Positions 1-5,446 of a stretch of 5,446 nt of DNA are shown here, piece by piece. The number at the start of each line of letters is the position of its first letter. Positions within the stretch are counted from its first letter, which is position 1. The notes below the pieces were generated by a model. It saw nothing but the letters and a program-made list of their open reading frames with translations, was not told the DNA's origin and did not search any database. This DNA comes from CAYWNK01 sp047639615 (GTDB lineage Bacteria > Planctomycetota > UBA1135 > GCA-002686595): assembly GCA_047639615.1 (NCBI GenBank), contig JBLIOL010000351.1, forward strand, positions 1 through 5,446. The letters are read 5' to 3'. The position numbers were made by a program, and so were the translations under genes.

Positions 1-929
1 TAGCTGGGTTCCTTACTCTGGACTTCGTCCTGCGCTCCTGCCACCAGGAATCCCGTGGCCGCGTCAACGCCTACCGTATCCCCAGCGAGTTGCTCGAAGG
101 TGAATCGATCGTAGGGTAGATCGTCGTTGAAGGCAGCGATGACATAGTCGCGGTAGTGGTAGGCATTGGGCCTCGGGGTGTTCATCTCGAATCCGTTGGA
201 TTCCGCGAACTGGACGATGTCGAGCCAATGCTGCGCCCAACGCTCACCATACCGAGGACTATCCAGAGCCTCGTCGATGAGCCTCTCCCAGGCGTCACTT
301 CCTTTGTCGCGGACAAAGGCATCGACCTGCTCCGGCGTCGGCAAGAGCCCATGCAGATCGAGATATAGACGTCGGATCAAGTTGACTCTGTCGGCTTCGC
401 TCGACGGCCTGAGCTGCTGTTCCGCTAGCCGCCTAAGTACAAACGCGTCGATAGGCTTACGGCCCCAGGGATCAGACGTAGCGGGCGGGTTCGGATTGCC
501 AATCGGCAGGAAGGACCAGTGAGTAGGCGCTTCAGCCACCTCTGGACCGTCATCCTCCCATGCCGCCCCCTCATCGATCCAGCGCTTGATCAACGCGATC
601 TCTGCGGCCGAAAGGGGAGCACCTTTCGGAGGCATCCGGTCCGCTTCATTTGCAGGCGCGATGCGCCGGAAGAGCTCGCTGCGCGCGCTGGCCCCAGGAA
701 CGATGCCAGGTTCACCAGAGTCGCCTCCTGCCAAGGCGCGTGCCCTCCGATCGAGCCGCAGTCCATCACTCTGCTTCTCGGGTCCGTGACACTTGATGCA
801 GCGTGCAGCGAAAATCGGTGCGATCTCCCGCTCAAAGTCGACGTCTCCAACTTCCGCTTGGTTCGCAAACGCACCCGTAGTCAAGAGGAGCGAGGCGGGG
901 ACAAGCCGAAGGGGCGTCAGAATCCACAT
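1..929 (-). CDS. Planctomycete cytochrome c (PSCyt1)-DUF1549 protein, N-terminal part, runs off the left edge
   Basis: Reading the minus strand from the ATG at 929-927 gives 309 uninterrupted residues, then two bases of the next codon, so the C-terminus lies outside the window. The start is followed by a good Sec signal peptide (MWILTPLRLVPASLLL, likely cut after AFA at residue 22). The PSCyt1 haem domain covers about residues 30-124, with the haem c motif CIKCH at 44-48 and MPPKG at 99-103, whose Met is the likely axial ligand. DUF1549 (PSCyt2) begins near residue 159 (PIDAFVLRRL) and shows the family landmarks RRLYLDLHGLLPT, YGERWAQHWLD (227-237) and FEQLAGD (278-284). The family's later CxxCHDHKFDP motif and DUF1553 would lie beyond the edge. 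The protein is probably periplasmic and haem-binding, with unknown reaction and partner. It resembles the N-terminus of the 1905-4940 product but is clearly diverged. The family call is firm. The exact start is less so, because no close Shine-Dalgarno sequence is seen (a GGGG run lies about 23 nt upstream). Confidence 0.93.
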   Translation of the reverse strand, partial: MWILTPLRLVPASLLLTTGAFANQAEVGDVDFEREIAPIFAARCIKCHGPEKQSDGLRLDRRARALAGGDSGEPGIVPGASARSELFRRIAPANEADRMPPKGAPLSAAEIALIKRWIDEGAAWEDDGPEVAEAPTHWSFLPIGNPNPPATSDPWGRKPIDAFVLRRLAEQQLRPSSEADRVNLIRRLYLDLHGLLPTPEQVDAFVRDKGSDAWERLIDEALDSPRYGERWAQHWLDIVQFAESNGFEMNTPRPNAYHYRDYVIAAFNDDLPYDRFTFEQLAGDTVGVDAATGFLVAGAQDEVQSKEPS

Positions 930-1161
930 GCTAATGAAGCTAGCCGAGGAATCCCCTTCTGGGGCCCGCTTACACAGAATTCTGAAGGCGCTTCCCTGCC
1001 AGTCCATACGCATCCAGGTATAGCACGCCTGCGACCAGGTCCGCTCCCGCAGGGACCCAGCCAGAGGGTGCAGAACAGATACATCTCTTCCACTGGAAGA
1101 GGAGAGACAGACCGTCCACCAAGTTAGAGGTCGCGTGTGGGTTCACGTCTCGATACCAAGC
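930..1161. other. Intergenic segment between the leftward gene and the IS remnant
   Basis: About 230 bp with no recognisable gene. Frames on both strands give short peptides that match no family I know. It should contain the promoter of the leftward gene, but no convincing -35/-10 pair is visible. Two small symmetric elements occur in it: the 10-bp palindrome CAGAATTCTG at 975-984 and a perfect 7-bp stem with a 3-nt loop at 1085-1101. Confidence 0.6.
1085..1101. repeat. Perfect short inverted repeat (7-bp stem, ACT loop)
   Basis: CTCTTCC at 1085-1091 and GGAAGAG at 1095-1101 are exact reverse complements separated by ACT. There is no T-run on either side, so it does not look like an intrinsic terminator. 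It lies about 155 bp upstream of the leftward start codon and just outside the IS remnant. It could be a protein-binding site or a chance palindrome in purine/pyrimidine-rich sequence. Confidence 0.4.
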
Positions 1162-1176
1162 AGCGTTGGTGCAAGA
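1162..1176 (+). repeat. Probable left terminal inverted repeat of the IS remnant
   Basis: AGCGTTGGTGCAAGA lies 69 bp upstream of the transposase ATG and pairs with the right-end sequence, differing at position 1 (A/G), position 8 (G/T) and after position 12. The spacing to the transposase start is normal for a compact IS. The outer boundary is uncertain because no target duplication is recognisable. Confidence 0.55.
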
Positions 1177-1244
1177 TTCCACACCATCAGGGCGCTCTAC
1201 GGGGTGCTCTCAGGTCCTGGGCTCGCTCAGTCGAAGGTCGGGGC

Positions 1245-1731
1245 ATGAACTCCCAAGTCCATCCGAAGTACAAGACGAGCTCTTGCGTCACCAACTGGGC
1301 CGAGTACGACCAGGCTCTTGTTAACCGCGGCGACATCACCCTCTGGATCACGCCCGAGGCGATCAATGGCTGGGCTGCAAGGCCATCCGGCCTCCGGGGA
1401 GCGCCGCAGAAGTACACGGGCCTTGCCATCGAAACCGCGCTCACTCTTCGCGCCCTCTTCCGGTTGTCACTTCGGCAAGCCGAGGTCCGCTGAACGGGAC
1501 GAGACTATTGAGAGGGTGGGCGAGGTCGGCCGCCGGAGGTGGAACAAGGAGTCGGGCTACCATCGGCAGGGCGTGGTTGAGAACGCCTTCTTTCGCTACA
1601 AGTCGATGCTTCGCGACCGGCTCCACCCCAGAGGTCTAGCCGCGCAGAAAGCAGAGGTGGCCATCGGCAGCAAGATCTTGAACCGGCTGTTAGCCTTGGG
1701 CAGACCTCGCTCGAAGGCCATCGCTCCCTGA
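1245..1731 (+). pseudogene. IS5-family transposase, internally deleted and frameshifted
   Basis: The ATG at 1245 opens a frame that reads like the N-terminus of IS5-family transposases: TNWAEYDQALVNRGDITLWI, then the stretch YTGLAIETALTLRALFRLSLRQAE. It ends at the TGA at 1491-1493 after 82 residues. The C-terminal part then appears in the +1 frame from about 1486 to the TGA at 1729-1731, including RDETIERVGEVGRRRW, ESGYHRQGVVENAFFRYK and AEVAIGSKILNRLLALGRP. The last acidic catalytic residue is kept (Glu codon 1579-1581, in a Y-x2-Q-x3-E-x6-K version of the IS5 signature). The segment with the two catalytic Asp residues, roughly 150 residues in intact relatives, is absent. The junction lies near 1470-1490. 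The product would be inactive. SSCV, just before TNWAEYD, looks like a small extra insertion compared with relatives I recall. Confidence 0.85.
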
Positions 1732-1769
1732 ATCCGCTAACGGTGGGGGACTTGCTGCGCCAATCGTGT

Positions 1770-1784
1770 TTGTGCAACAACGCC
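1770..1784 (-). repeat. Probable right terminal inverted repeat of the IS remnant
   Basis: Read on the minus strand from 1784, this is GGCGTTGTTGCACAA, the better preserved of the two ends and close to the terminal sequence of several IS5-family elements. It lies about 40 bp downstream of the transposase stop, as expected. It is the partner of the repeat at 1162-1176. Confidence 0.6.
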
Positions 1785-1807
1785 CGACCCAGCAGCTGTC
1801 CGGGGCA

Positions 1808-1894
1808 TGGCTGCAGGTCCATAGAGGCGGCGTACAGTCCCACGGCCCAACATCTCTCACCACGGACAGGATGCAGCCACACTGGAGACCAGTG
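1808..1894 (+). promoter_or_regulatory. Possible structured leader upstream of the 1905 gene
   Basis: TGGCTGCA at 1808-1815 and TGCAGCCA at 1872-1879 are exact reverse complements 56 nt apart. GGTCC (1816-1820) has a loose partner, GGACA, at 1864-1868. Directly after, CACTGG (1880-1885) and CCAGTG (1889-1894) form a 6-bp stem with an AGA loop, ending two bases before the ribosome binding site. If transcribed, these could fold next to the start codon. No known riboswitch class is recognised, and stems of this size also arise by chance in GC-rich DNA. Confidence 0.3.
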
Positions 1895-1896
1895 AC

Positions 1897-1902
1897 AAGG
1901 GA
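1897..1902 (+). promoter_or_regulatory. Ribosome binding site of the 1905 gene
   Basis: AAGGGA lies 2 nt before ATG 1905, 5 nt before ATG 1908 and 14 nt before ATG 1917. All three are in the same frame. Spacing favours 1908 as the true start, although the difference is a single Met. An in-frame TGA at 1893-1895 rules out any longer N-terminus. Confidence 0.55.
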
Positions 1903-1904
1903 CT

Positions 1905-4900
1905 ATGATGGGTCCCATGTTGGTTGCATGTCTTCTACTCGCGAGCCCAGTACAGCAAGACGTCGACACGAGCTTTTTTGAGGAGCACGTGGCGCCCATT
2001 CTTGAGCGTGCCTGCCTGTCCTGCCATGACACGGCTACCCACGAGGGCAAGCTCGATCTCTCGAGCGCAGGCACGGCGTTGAGCGGTGGGGAGCAGGCCG
2101 TCATCCTTCCCGGCCGGCCCGCTGACAGCCTACTGCTGATCACGGTGTCCGAGGACCCACCGGAGATGCCCAAGCAGGGCGCGCCGCTCTCCCAAGCGGA
2201 GATCGACAAACTACGGCGCTGGATCGCTGGCGGAGCCCCCTGGCCAGAGGGCCGTACGCTGACGGCGAGTGCACCCGAGCCTCCTTCCGCTGAATGGTGG
2301 TCGCTCCAGCCACTGGTCAAGCCCACGGTCCCCGAGACGCATTCAGACTGGGTGCGCAATGAGGTCGACGCCTTCGTACTCGCGCGCCTGACCGCGGCTG
2401 CTCTGACTCCATCGCCCGAGGCAGACCGCCGGACTTTGATTCGCAGGCTTACCTATGATCTGCACGGTCTGCCTCCCACCCGCTCGGAAGTGGATGCGTT
2501 CCTGCATGATGAGCGGCCGGGCGCTTATGAGCGCCTGACCGATCGCCTGCTCGAATCAGCTCGTTATGGGGAGCGCTGGGGTAGGCACTGGCTAGACGTC
2601 GTGCACTACGGGGAGACGCACGGCTACGACAAGGACAAGCTACGTACGAATGCTTGGCCCTATCGCGACTACGTGATTCGCGCATTGCAGGAGGACAAAC
2701 CCTACGCGCGCTTTGTGGCGGAGCAGGTAGCTGGCGACATGCTCTACCCGCAAGAGCCTGACGGCATTGTGGCCACGGGGCTCATCGCAGCCGGACCCTG
2801 GGACTTCGTCGGGCACGTGGAGCTTCGCGAGGGCACGCTGGACAAGGAGATCACGCGCTCCCTCGATCGAGACGACATGCTGACGACGGTGATGTCCACC
2901 TTCACCAGTACGACGGTGAGCTGCGCCCGATGTCATGATCACAAGTTCGATCCCGTGTCGCAGCAGGACTACTACAGCCTACAGGCCGTCTTCTCTGGCA
3001 TCGAGCGAGCGGAGCGCCCCTATGACTCCGACCCCCTGGTCTTGCGTACGCGGCAGAGGCTCACACAGCAACAGCAGGAGCTCGCCGCCCGCGAGCGAAC
3101 CCTGCAAGCGCGTGTGGCCGCGAGCGCAAGCCCGCGTATCAGCGCCCTCGACCAGGCCCTAGACGTGAATGCAGGGCGACTCGCCGACGCTCCAGCCATG
3201 CTTGCTCCTGGCGCGGAACCGAGTCCAACAATCGGCTATCACAGCGCCATCTCCAACGAGCAGGATGCGACGAAGTGGGTCCAGATCGACCTTGGTGAGC
3301 CGCGCTCTCCGGACCAGATCGTGCTCCTGCCGGCGCATGTCGTTTTCGGTGGTCACCCAGGTCCCGGCTTCGGCTTCCCACCACGTTTCCGCGTGGAGGT
3401 CTCGAACGATGTGACGTTCGAGCGATGCCGGGTGCTGTTGGACCACACCCTGAACGACTTTCCCCACCCCGGCGACGAGCCTGTTGTCATTCAGGCCGCT
3501 GGAGTGGAGGCCCGCTATGTACGCATCACGGCCACAAAGCTCTGGGAGAGAACGGGTGACTGGATCTTCGCTCTATCCGAACTCTTGGTCCTCGACCAGG
3601 CCGGAAACCTCGCTGCGGGAGCGACCACCACGGCTCTCGACACGATCGAGAACTCCAGCTGGGCCCGCGCGCACCTGACCGATTCGGCTACGAGCCTGCA
3701 CCGGCTGGAGCATGGCCCCGATCTCATCAGGCGCGTCGCGGCGCGCGAGGAGCGCTCTGCACTGCTGCGCGAGCGGGCGTTACTCGCCGCTCAGCGCTAC
3801 ACCGCTGTCGAGGCCACACTGGATACCGAGCTGCGCATCGAGCGGGGATCCGTAGCAGCGCACAAGCTCGAACTCGTAGAGAATTTCGCGGCGCTCCCGG
3901 CCCAGGGAAGAGTCTATGCAGCGGCCTCGGATTTCCCGGCCGAGGGCAATTTTACTCCAGCGCTGAACGGACCACGCCCCGTGTACCTACTGCATCGCGG
4001 TGATGTGCGCCTCCCGGGCGCCGAGGCTTCGCCTGGTGCGCTCGCCTGCTTGCCTGCGCTCGCGCATCACTTCGACCTCCCGGAGAATGCGAGCGAGGGA
4101 GCACGTCGCGCTGCACTAGCCCGCTGGTTGACCGACCCCGAGAACCCGCTAACCTGGCGGTCGATAGTGAACCGCGTCTGGCACTACCACTTCGGGCGCG
4201 GGCTGGCGGACACGCCCAACGATTTTGGCCGGATGGGCGCACTGCCAACCCATCCCAAGCTGCTCGACTGGCTCGCGGTCACCTTCCTTGAGGGAGGTGG
4301 CTCACTGAAGGACTTGCACCGCCTGCTGGTGACGAGTGCTGTCTACCGTCAGGTCTCCAGTGGCCGCCCGGACTCTGCGCACCTCGACGCGGGCAATCGT
4401 CTGCTCTGGCGCATGAATCGCCGGAGACTCGAGGCGGAGGCTGTGCGCGACAGCGTGCTAGCCGTCAGTGGCCGGCTCGACCTGACCATGGGCGGCCCGC
4501 CTGATCAGCAGTTCCAGTACACAGATGACCACTCGCCGCGCTATGACTATGAGCTTTTCGACGCTGCGGCCGAAGCGTCCATGCGGCGCAGCGTGTATCG
4601 CTGCTTAGTGCGCAGCGTGCAGGATCCCTTCTTCGAGTGCCTCGATGCTGCGGATCCCTCGCTCCTCACCCCAAGGCGCAACACCACCCTGACGGCGCTC
4701 CAGGCCCTCGCCTTGCTCAACAATCCATTCATGGTGGGGAGCGCGCGCAGCATGGCCGAGAATGTGGCTGCCCTGCACGCGGAACCTGCCGCGCAAGTGG
4801 CTGAGATTTGGCGCCGCCTACTGGCGCGCGACCCGAGACCAAAGGAAACTGCGCTGCTCGAGGAGCACGTGCGCGTCCATGGACTCGCTAGCCTTTGCCG

Positions 4901-4940
4901 CCTCGCCTTCAACCTCAACGAGTTCCTTTTGGTGGACTGA
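1905..4940 (+). CDS. PSCyt1-DUF1549-DUF1553 (PSD1) exported multidomain protein with a discoidin-like insert
   Basis: This is a complete 1011-residue protein. A short hydrophobic leader (about residues 1-16, MLVACLLLASP) suggests export, though it has no basic residue before the hydrophobic stretch. PSCyt1 covers about 20-117, with haem motif CLSCH at 37-41 and a possible axial Met at 88 (EMPKQG). DUF1549 covers about 153-365, with RRLTYDLHGLPPT, YGERWGRHWLD and a second haem-type motif CARCHDHKFDP at 340-350. Residues 377-420 look like a coiled coil (QRLTQQQQELAARERTLQAR). Residues about 440-565 resemble an F5/8 type C (discoidin) domain: KWVQIDLGEPRSPDQIVLLP, then ARYVRITATKLW and FALSELLVLD. 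A second charged helical stretch spans about 595-645. DUF1553 runs from about 690 to the end, with LHRGD (696-700), IVNRVWHYHFGRGL, TPNDFGRMG, PTHPKLLDWLA and TTLTALQALALLNNPF. The family's reaction is unknown. An exported, possibly dihaem protein with a carbohydrate- or surface-binding module fits what is visible. The gene is intact, and the DUF1501 gene starts 2 bp after it. Confidence 0.95.
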   Translation: MMGPMLVACLLLASPVQQDVDTSFFEEHVAPILERACLSCHDTATHEGKLDLSSAGTALSGGEQAVILPGRPADSLLLITVSEDPPEMPKQGAPLSQAEIDKLRRWIAGGAPWPEGRTLTASAPEPPSAEWWSLQPLVKPTVPETHSDWVRNEVDAFVLARLTAAALTPSPEADRRTLIRRLTYDLHGLPPTRSEVDAFLHDERPGAYERLTDRLLESARYGERWGRHWLDVVHYGETHGYDKDKLRTNAWPYRDYVIRALQEDKPYARFVAEQVAGDMLYPQEPDGIVATGLIAAGPWDFVGHVELREGTLDKEITRSLDRDDMLTTVMSTFTSTTVSCARCHDHKFDPVSQQDYYSLQAVFSGIERAERPYDSDPLVLRTRQRLTQQQQELAARERTLQARVAASASPRISALDQALDVNAGRLADAPAMLAPGAEPSPTIGYHSAISNEQDATKWVQIDLGEPRSPDQIVLLPAHVVFGGHPGPGFGFPPRFRVEVSNDVTFERCRVLLDHTLNDFPHPGDEPVVIQAAGVEARYVRITATKLWERTGDWIFALSELLVLDQAGNLAAGATTTALDTIENSSWARAHLTDSATSLHRLEHGPDLIRRVAAREERSALLRERALLAAQRYTAVEATLDTELRIERGSVAAHKLELVENFAALPAQGRVYAAASDFPAEGNFTPALNGPRPVYLLHRGDVRLPGAEASPGALACLPALAHHFDLPENASEGARRAALARWLTDPENPLTWRSIVNRVWHYHFGRGLADTPNDFGRMGALPTHPKLLDWLAVTFLEGGGSLKDLHRLLVTSAVYRQVSSGRPDSAHLDAGNRLLWRMNRRRLEAEAVRDSVLAVSGRLDLTMGGPPDQQFQYTDDHSPRYDYELFDAAAEASMRRSVYRCLVRSVQDPFFECLDAADPSLLTPRRNTTLTALQALALLNNPFMVGSARSMAENVAALHAEPAAQVAEIWRRLLARDPRPKETALLEEHVRVHGLASLCRLAFNLNEFLLVD
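4931..4935 (+). promoter_or_regulatory. Likely ribosome binding site for the DUF1501 gene, inside the upstream gene
   Basis: GGTGG lies 7 nt before the ATG at 4943 and within the last codons of the preceding gene. With only 2 nt between that gene's TGA and this ATG, translation of the second gene is probably coupled to the first, so a weak site would be enough. Confidence 0.45.
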
Positions 4941-4942
4941 GC

Positions 4943-5446
4943 ATGTCGAACCCGCATAACAACCTGGGGAGGCGCGCCTTCCTCGAGAGAATGGGTGCTG
5001 GGCTGGGCAGTTTGGCGCTGTCCGCCGTACTCCGCCGCGATGAAGACAAGCAGCGCGGACGCTGCCACCACACGCCCAAGGCGAAGCGCGTCGTGCAGCT
5101 CTTCATGTCCGGTGCTGCCAGCCAGGTGGACACCTTCGACTACAAACCACTACTCATCAAACGTAACGGCCAAGCCTTCGACCCGGGCGGCGACGTCGAG
5201 CTCTTCCAGAGCACGGCGGGCGCGTGCATGCAGAGCCCCTGGAAGTGGCGCCAGTACGGCGAGTGCGGCAAGCACATGAGCGACCTCGTCCCAGAGCTCG
5301 GAAGCTGCGTTGACGATATCGCCTTCCTGCACTCGATGACCGCGCGCTCCAATGTGCATGGTCCGGCGACCTTCCAGCAGGCCACGGGATTTGTGCGTCC
5401 CGGCTTCCCCTCCACTGGGGCCTGGGTCTCCTACGGGCTGGGCTCG
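4943..5446 (+). CDS. DUF1501 family protein with twin-arginine signal, N-terminal part, runs off the right edge
   Basis: The ATG at 4943 opens 168 residues with no stop before the window ends. The N-terminus carries a twin-arginine motif (LGRRAFLERMG, Arg 10 and 11) followed by a short hydrophobic segment (about 18-30), indicating Tat export. No clear AxA cleavage site is visible, so the signal may stay as an anchor. DUF1501 landmarks follow: AKRVVQLFMSGAASQVDTFD, MSDLVPELGSCVDDIAFLHS, NVHGPATFQQATG and STGAWVSYGLGS. DUF1501 is related to the alkaline phosphatase/sulfatase fold, but its reaction is not established. In planctomycetes it usually directly follows a PSCyt1-DUF1549-DUF1553 gene, as here. 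Tat export implies folding, perhaps with a cofactor, before the protein crosses the membrane. Complete members are roughly 430-500 residues, so about a third is present. The family call is firm. Confidence 0.93.
   Translation, partial: MSNPHNNLGRRAFLERMGAGLGSLALSAVLRRDEDKQRGRCHHTPKAKRVVQLFMSGAASQVDTFDYKPLLIKRNGQAFDPGGDVELFQSTAGACMQSPWKWRQYGECGKHMSDLVPELGSCVDDIAFLHSMTARSNVHGPATFQQATGFVRPGFPSTGAWVSYGLGS

Larger units (their letters stand above)
1162..1784 (+). mobile_element. Decayed IS5-family insertion sequence remnant
   Basis: The element is defined by transposase fragments (1245-1731) flanked by imperfect terminal inverted repeats. The left end reads AGCGTTGGTGCAAGA from 1162. The right end, on the opposite strand from 1784, reads GGCGTTGTTGCACAA. 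The two match at 11 of the first 13 positions and resemble the GTTGTTGCA-type ends of several IS5-family elements. The remnant is about 620 bp, where I would expect roughly 1 kb, which agrees with the missing middle of the transposase. I see no clear target-site duplication (left flank ...ataccaagc, right flank cgacccagc...), so the exact ends may be off by a few bases. It lies between two divergent genes, in the same orientation as the 1905 gene. It cannot move by itself. Confidence 0.7.

Noticed and set aside
1017..1025. TGCTATACC on the minus strand, like an extended -10 element about 90 bp upstream of the leftward start
   Set aside because: There is no matching -35 hexamer at proper spacing and only partial agreement with the consensus, so it is not called as a promoter.
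519..1127. A 202-codon open frame on the plus strand, with smaller ones at 156-368 and 166-522
   Set aside because: They lie antisense to the PSCyt1-DUF1549 frame, show low-complexity Arg/Ser/Pro-rich translations with no family signature, and are explained by the GC-rich opposite strand.
970..1182. A 70-codon minus-strand frame upstream of the leftward gene, partly plausible in composition (VPAGADLVAGVLYLDAYG)
   Set aside because: It matches no family I recognise, lacks a ribosome binding site and crosses the IS left end. A remnant of an older gene cannot be excluded, but nothing supports it.
1318..1731. A 137-codon frame read as an intact small gene
   Set aside because: Only its part after about 1486 is transposase-like. 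The earlier part is the transposase N-terminal region read out of frame, so it belongs to the pseudogene.
1505..2359. A 284-codon open frame on the minus strand
   Set aside because: It runs antisense across both the transposase C-terminus and the start of the intact PSCyt1 gene. Its translation has no recognisable domain.
4547..5071. A 174-codon minus-strand frame across the junction of the two plus-strand genes
   Set aside because: It is antisense to well-supported DUF1553 and DUF1501 coding sequence and has no recognisable domain.
1..5446. Search for CRISPR arrays, tRNAs, tandem repeats, terminators and defence genes
   Set aside because: No regularly spaced repeats, cloverleaf sequences, stem-plus-T-run terminators or defence-type domains were seen by eye. 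Both outer genes run off the window, so their terminators would lie outside.

Overview
The window looks like chromosomal DNA of a planctomycete, or a related member of the PVC group. It is GC-rich and carries three members of the protein set typical of those genomes: planctomycete cytochrome c (PSCyt1)/DUF1549/DUF1553 proteins and a DUF1501 partner. No rRNA, tRNA or other phylogenetic marker is present, so the assignment rests on these families and the base composition.

Layout: positions 1-929 hold, on the minus strand, the N-terminal 309 residues of an exported PSCyt1-DUF1549 protein that runs off the left edge. Positions 930-1904 lie between two divergent genes. This gap holds about 230 bp with no recognisable gene, then a decayed IS5-family insertion sequence (about 1162-1784) whose transposase has lost its catalytic middle and is frameshifted, then a 120-bp leader with possible RNA structure. 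Positions 1905-4940 encode a complete 1011-residue protein: PSCyt1, DUF1549 with a second CxxCH, a coiled coil, an inserted discoidin-like (F5/8 type C) domain, a second helical stretch, and DUF1553. Two bases after its stop, positions 4943-5446 begin a DUF1501 protein with a twin-arginine motif, cut by the right edge.

How the parts may work together: the 1905 gene and the DUF1501 gene look like one translationally coupled operon of exported proteins, one probably Sec-dependent and haem-binding, the other probably Tat-dependent. The biochemical role of this pair is not established. In planctomycetes such pairs occur in many copies, often near sulfatases and carbohydrate-active enzymes, and the discoidin-like domain would fit binding of a glycan or surface. 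The leftward gene is a diverged paralogue of the rightward one, so the window shows two head-to-head copies of the same kind of system with an IS scar between them. I see no defence system, CRISPR array or RNA gene.
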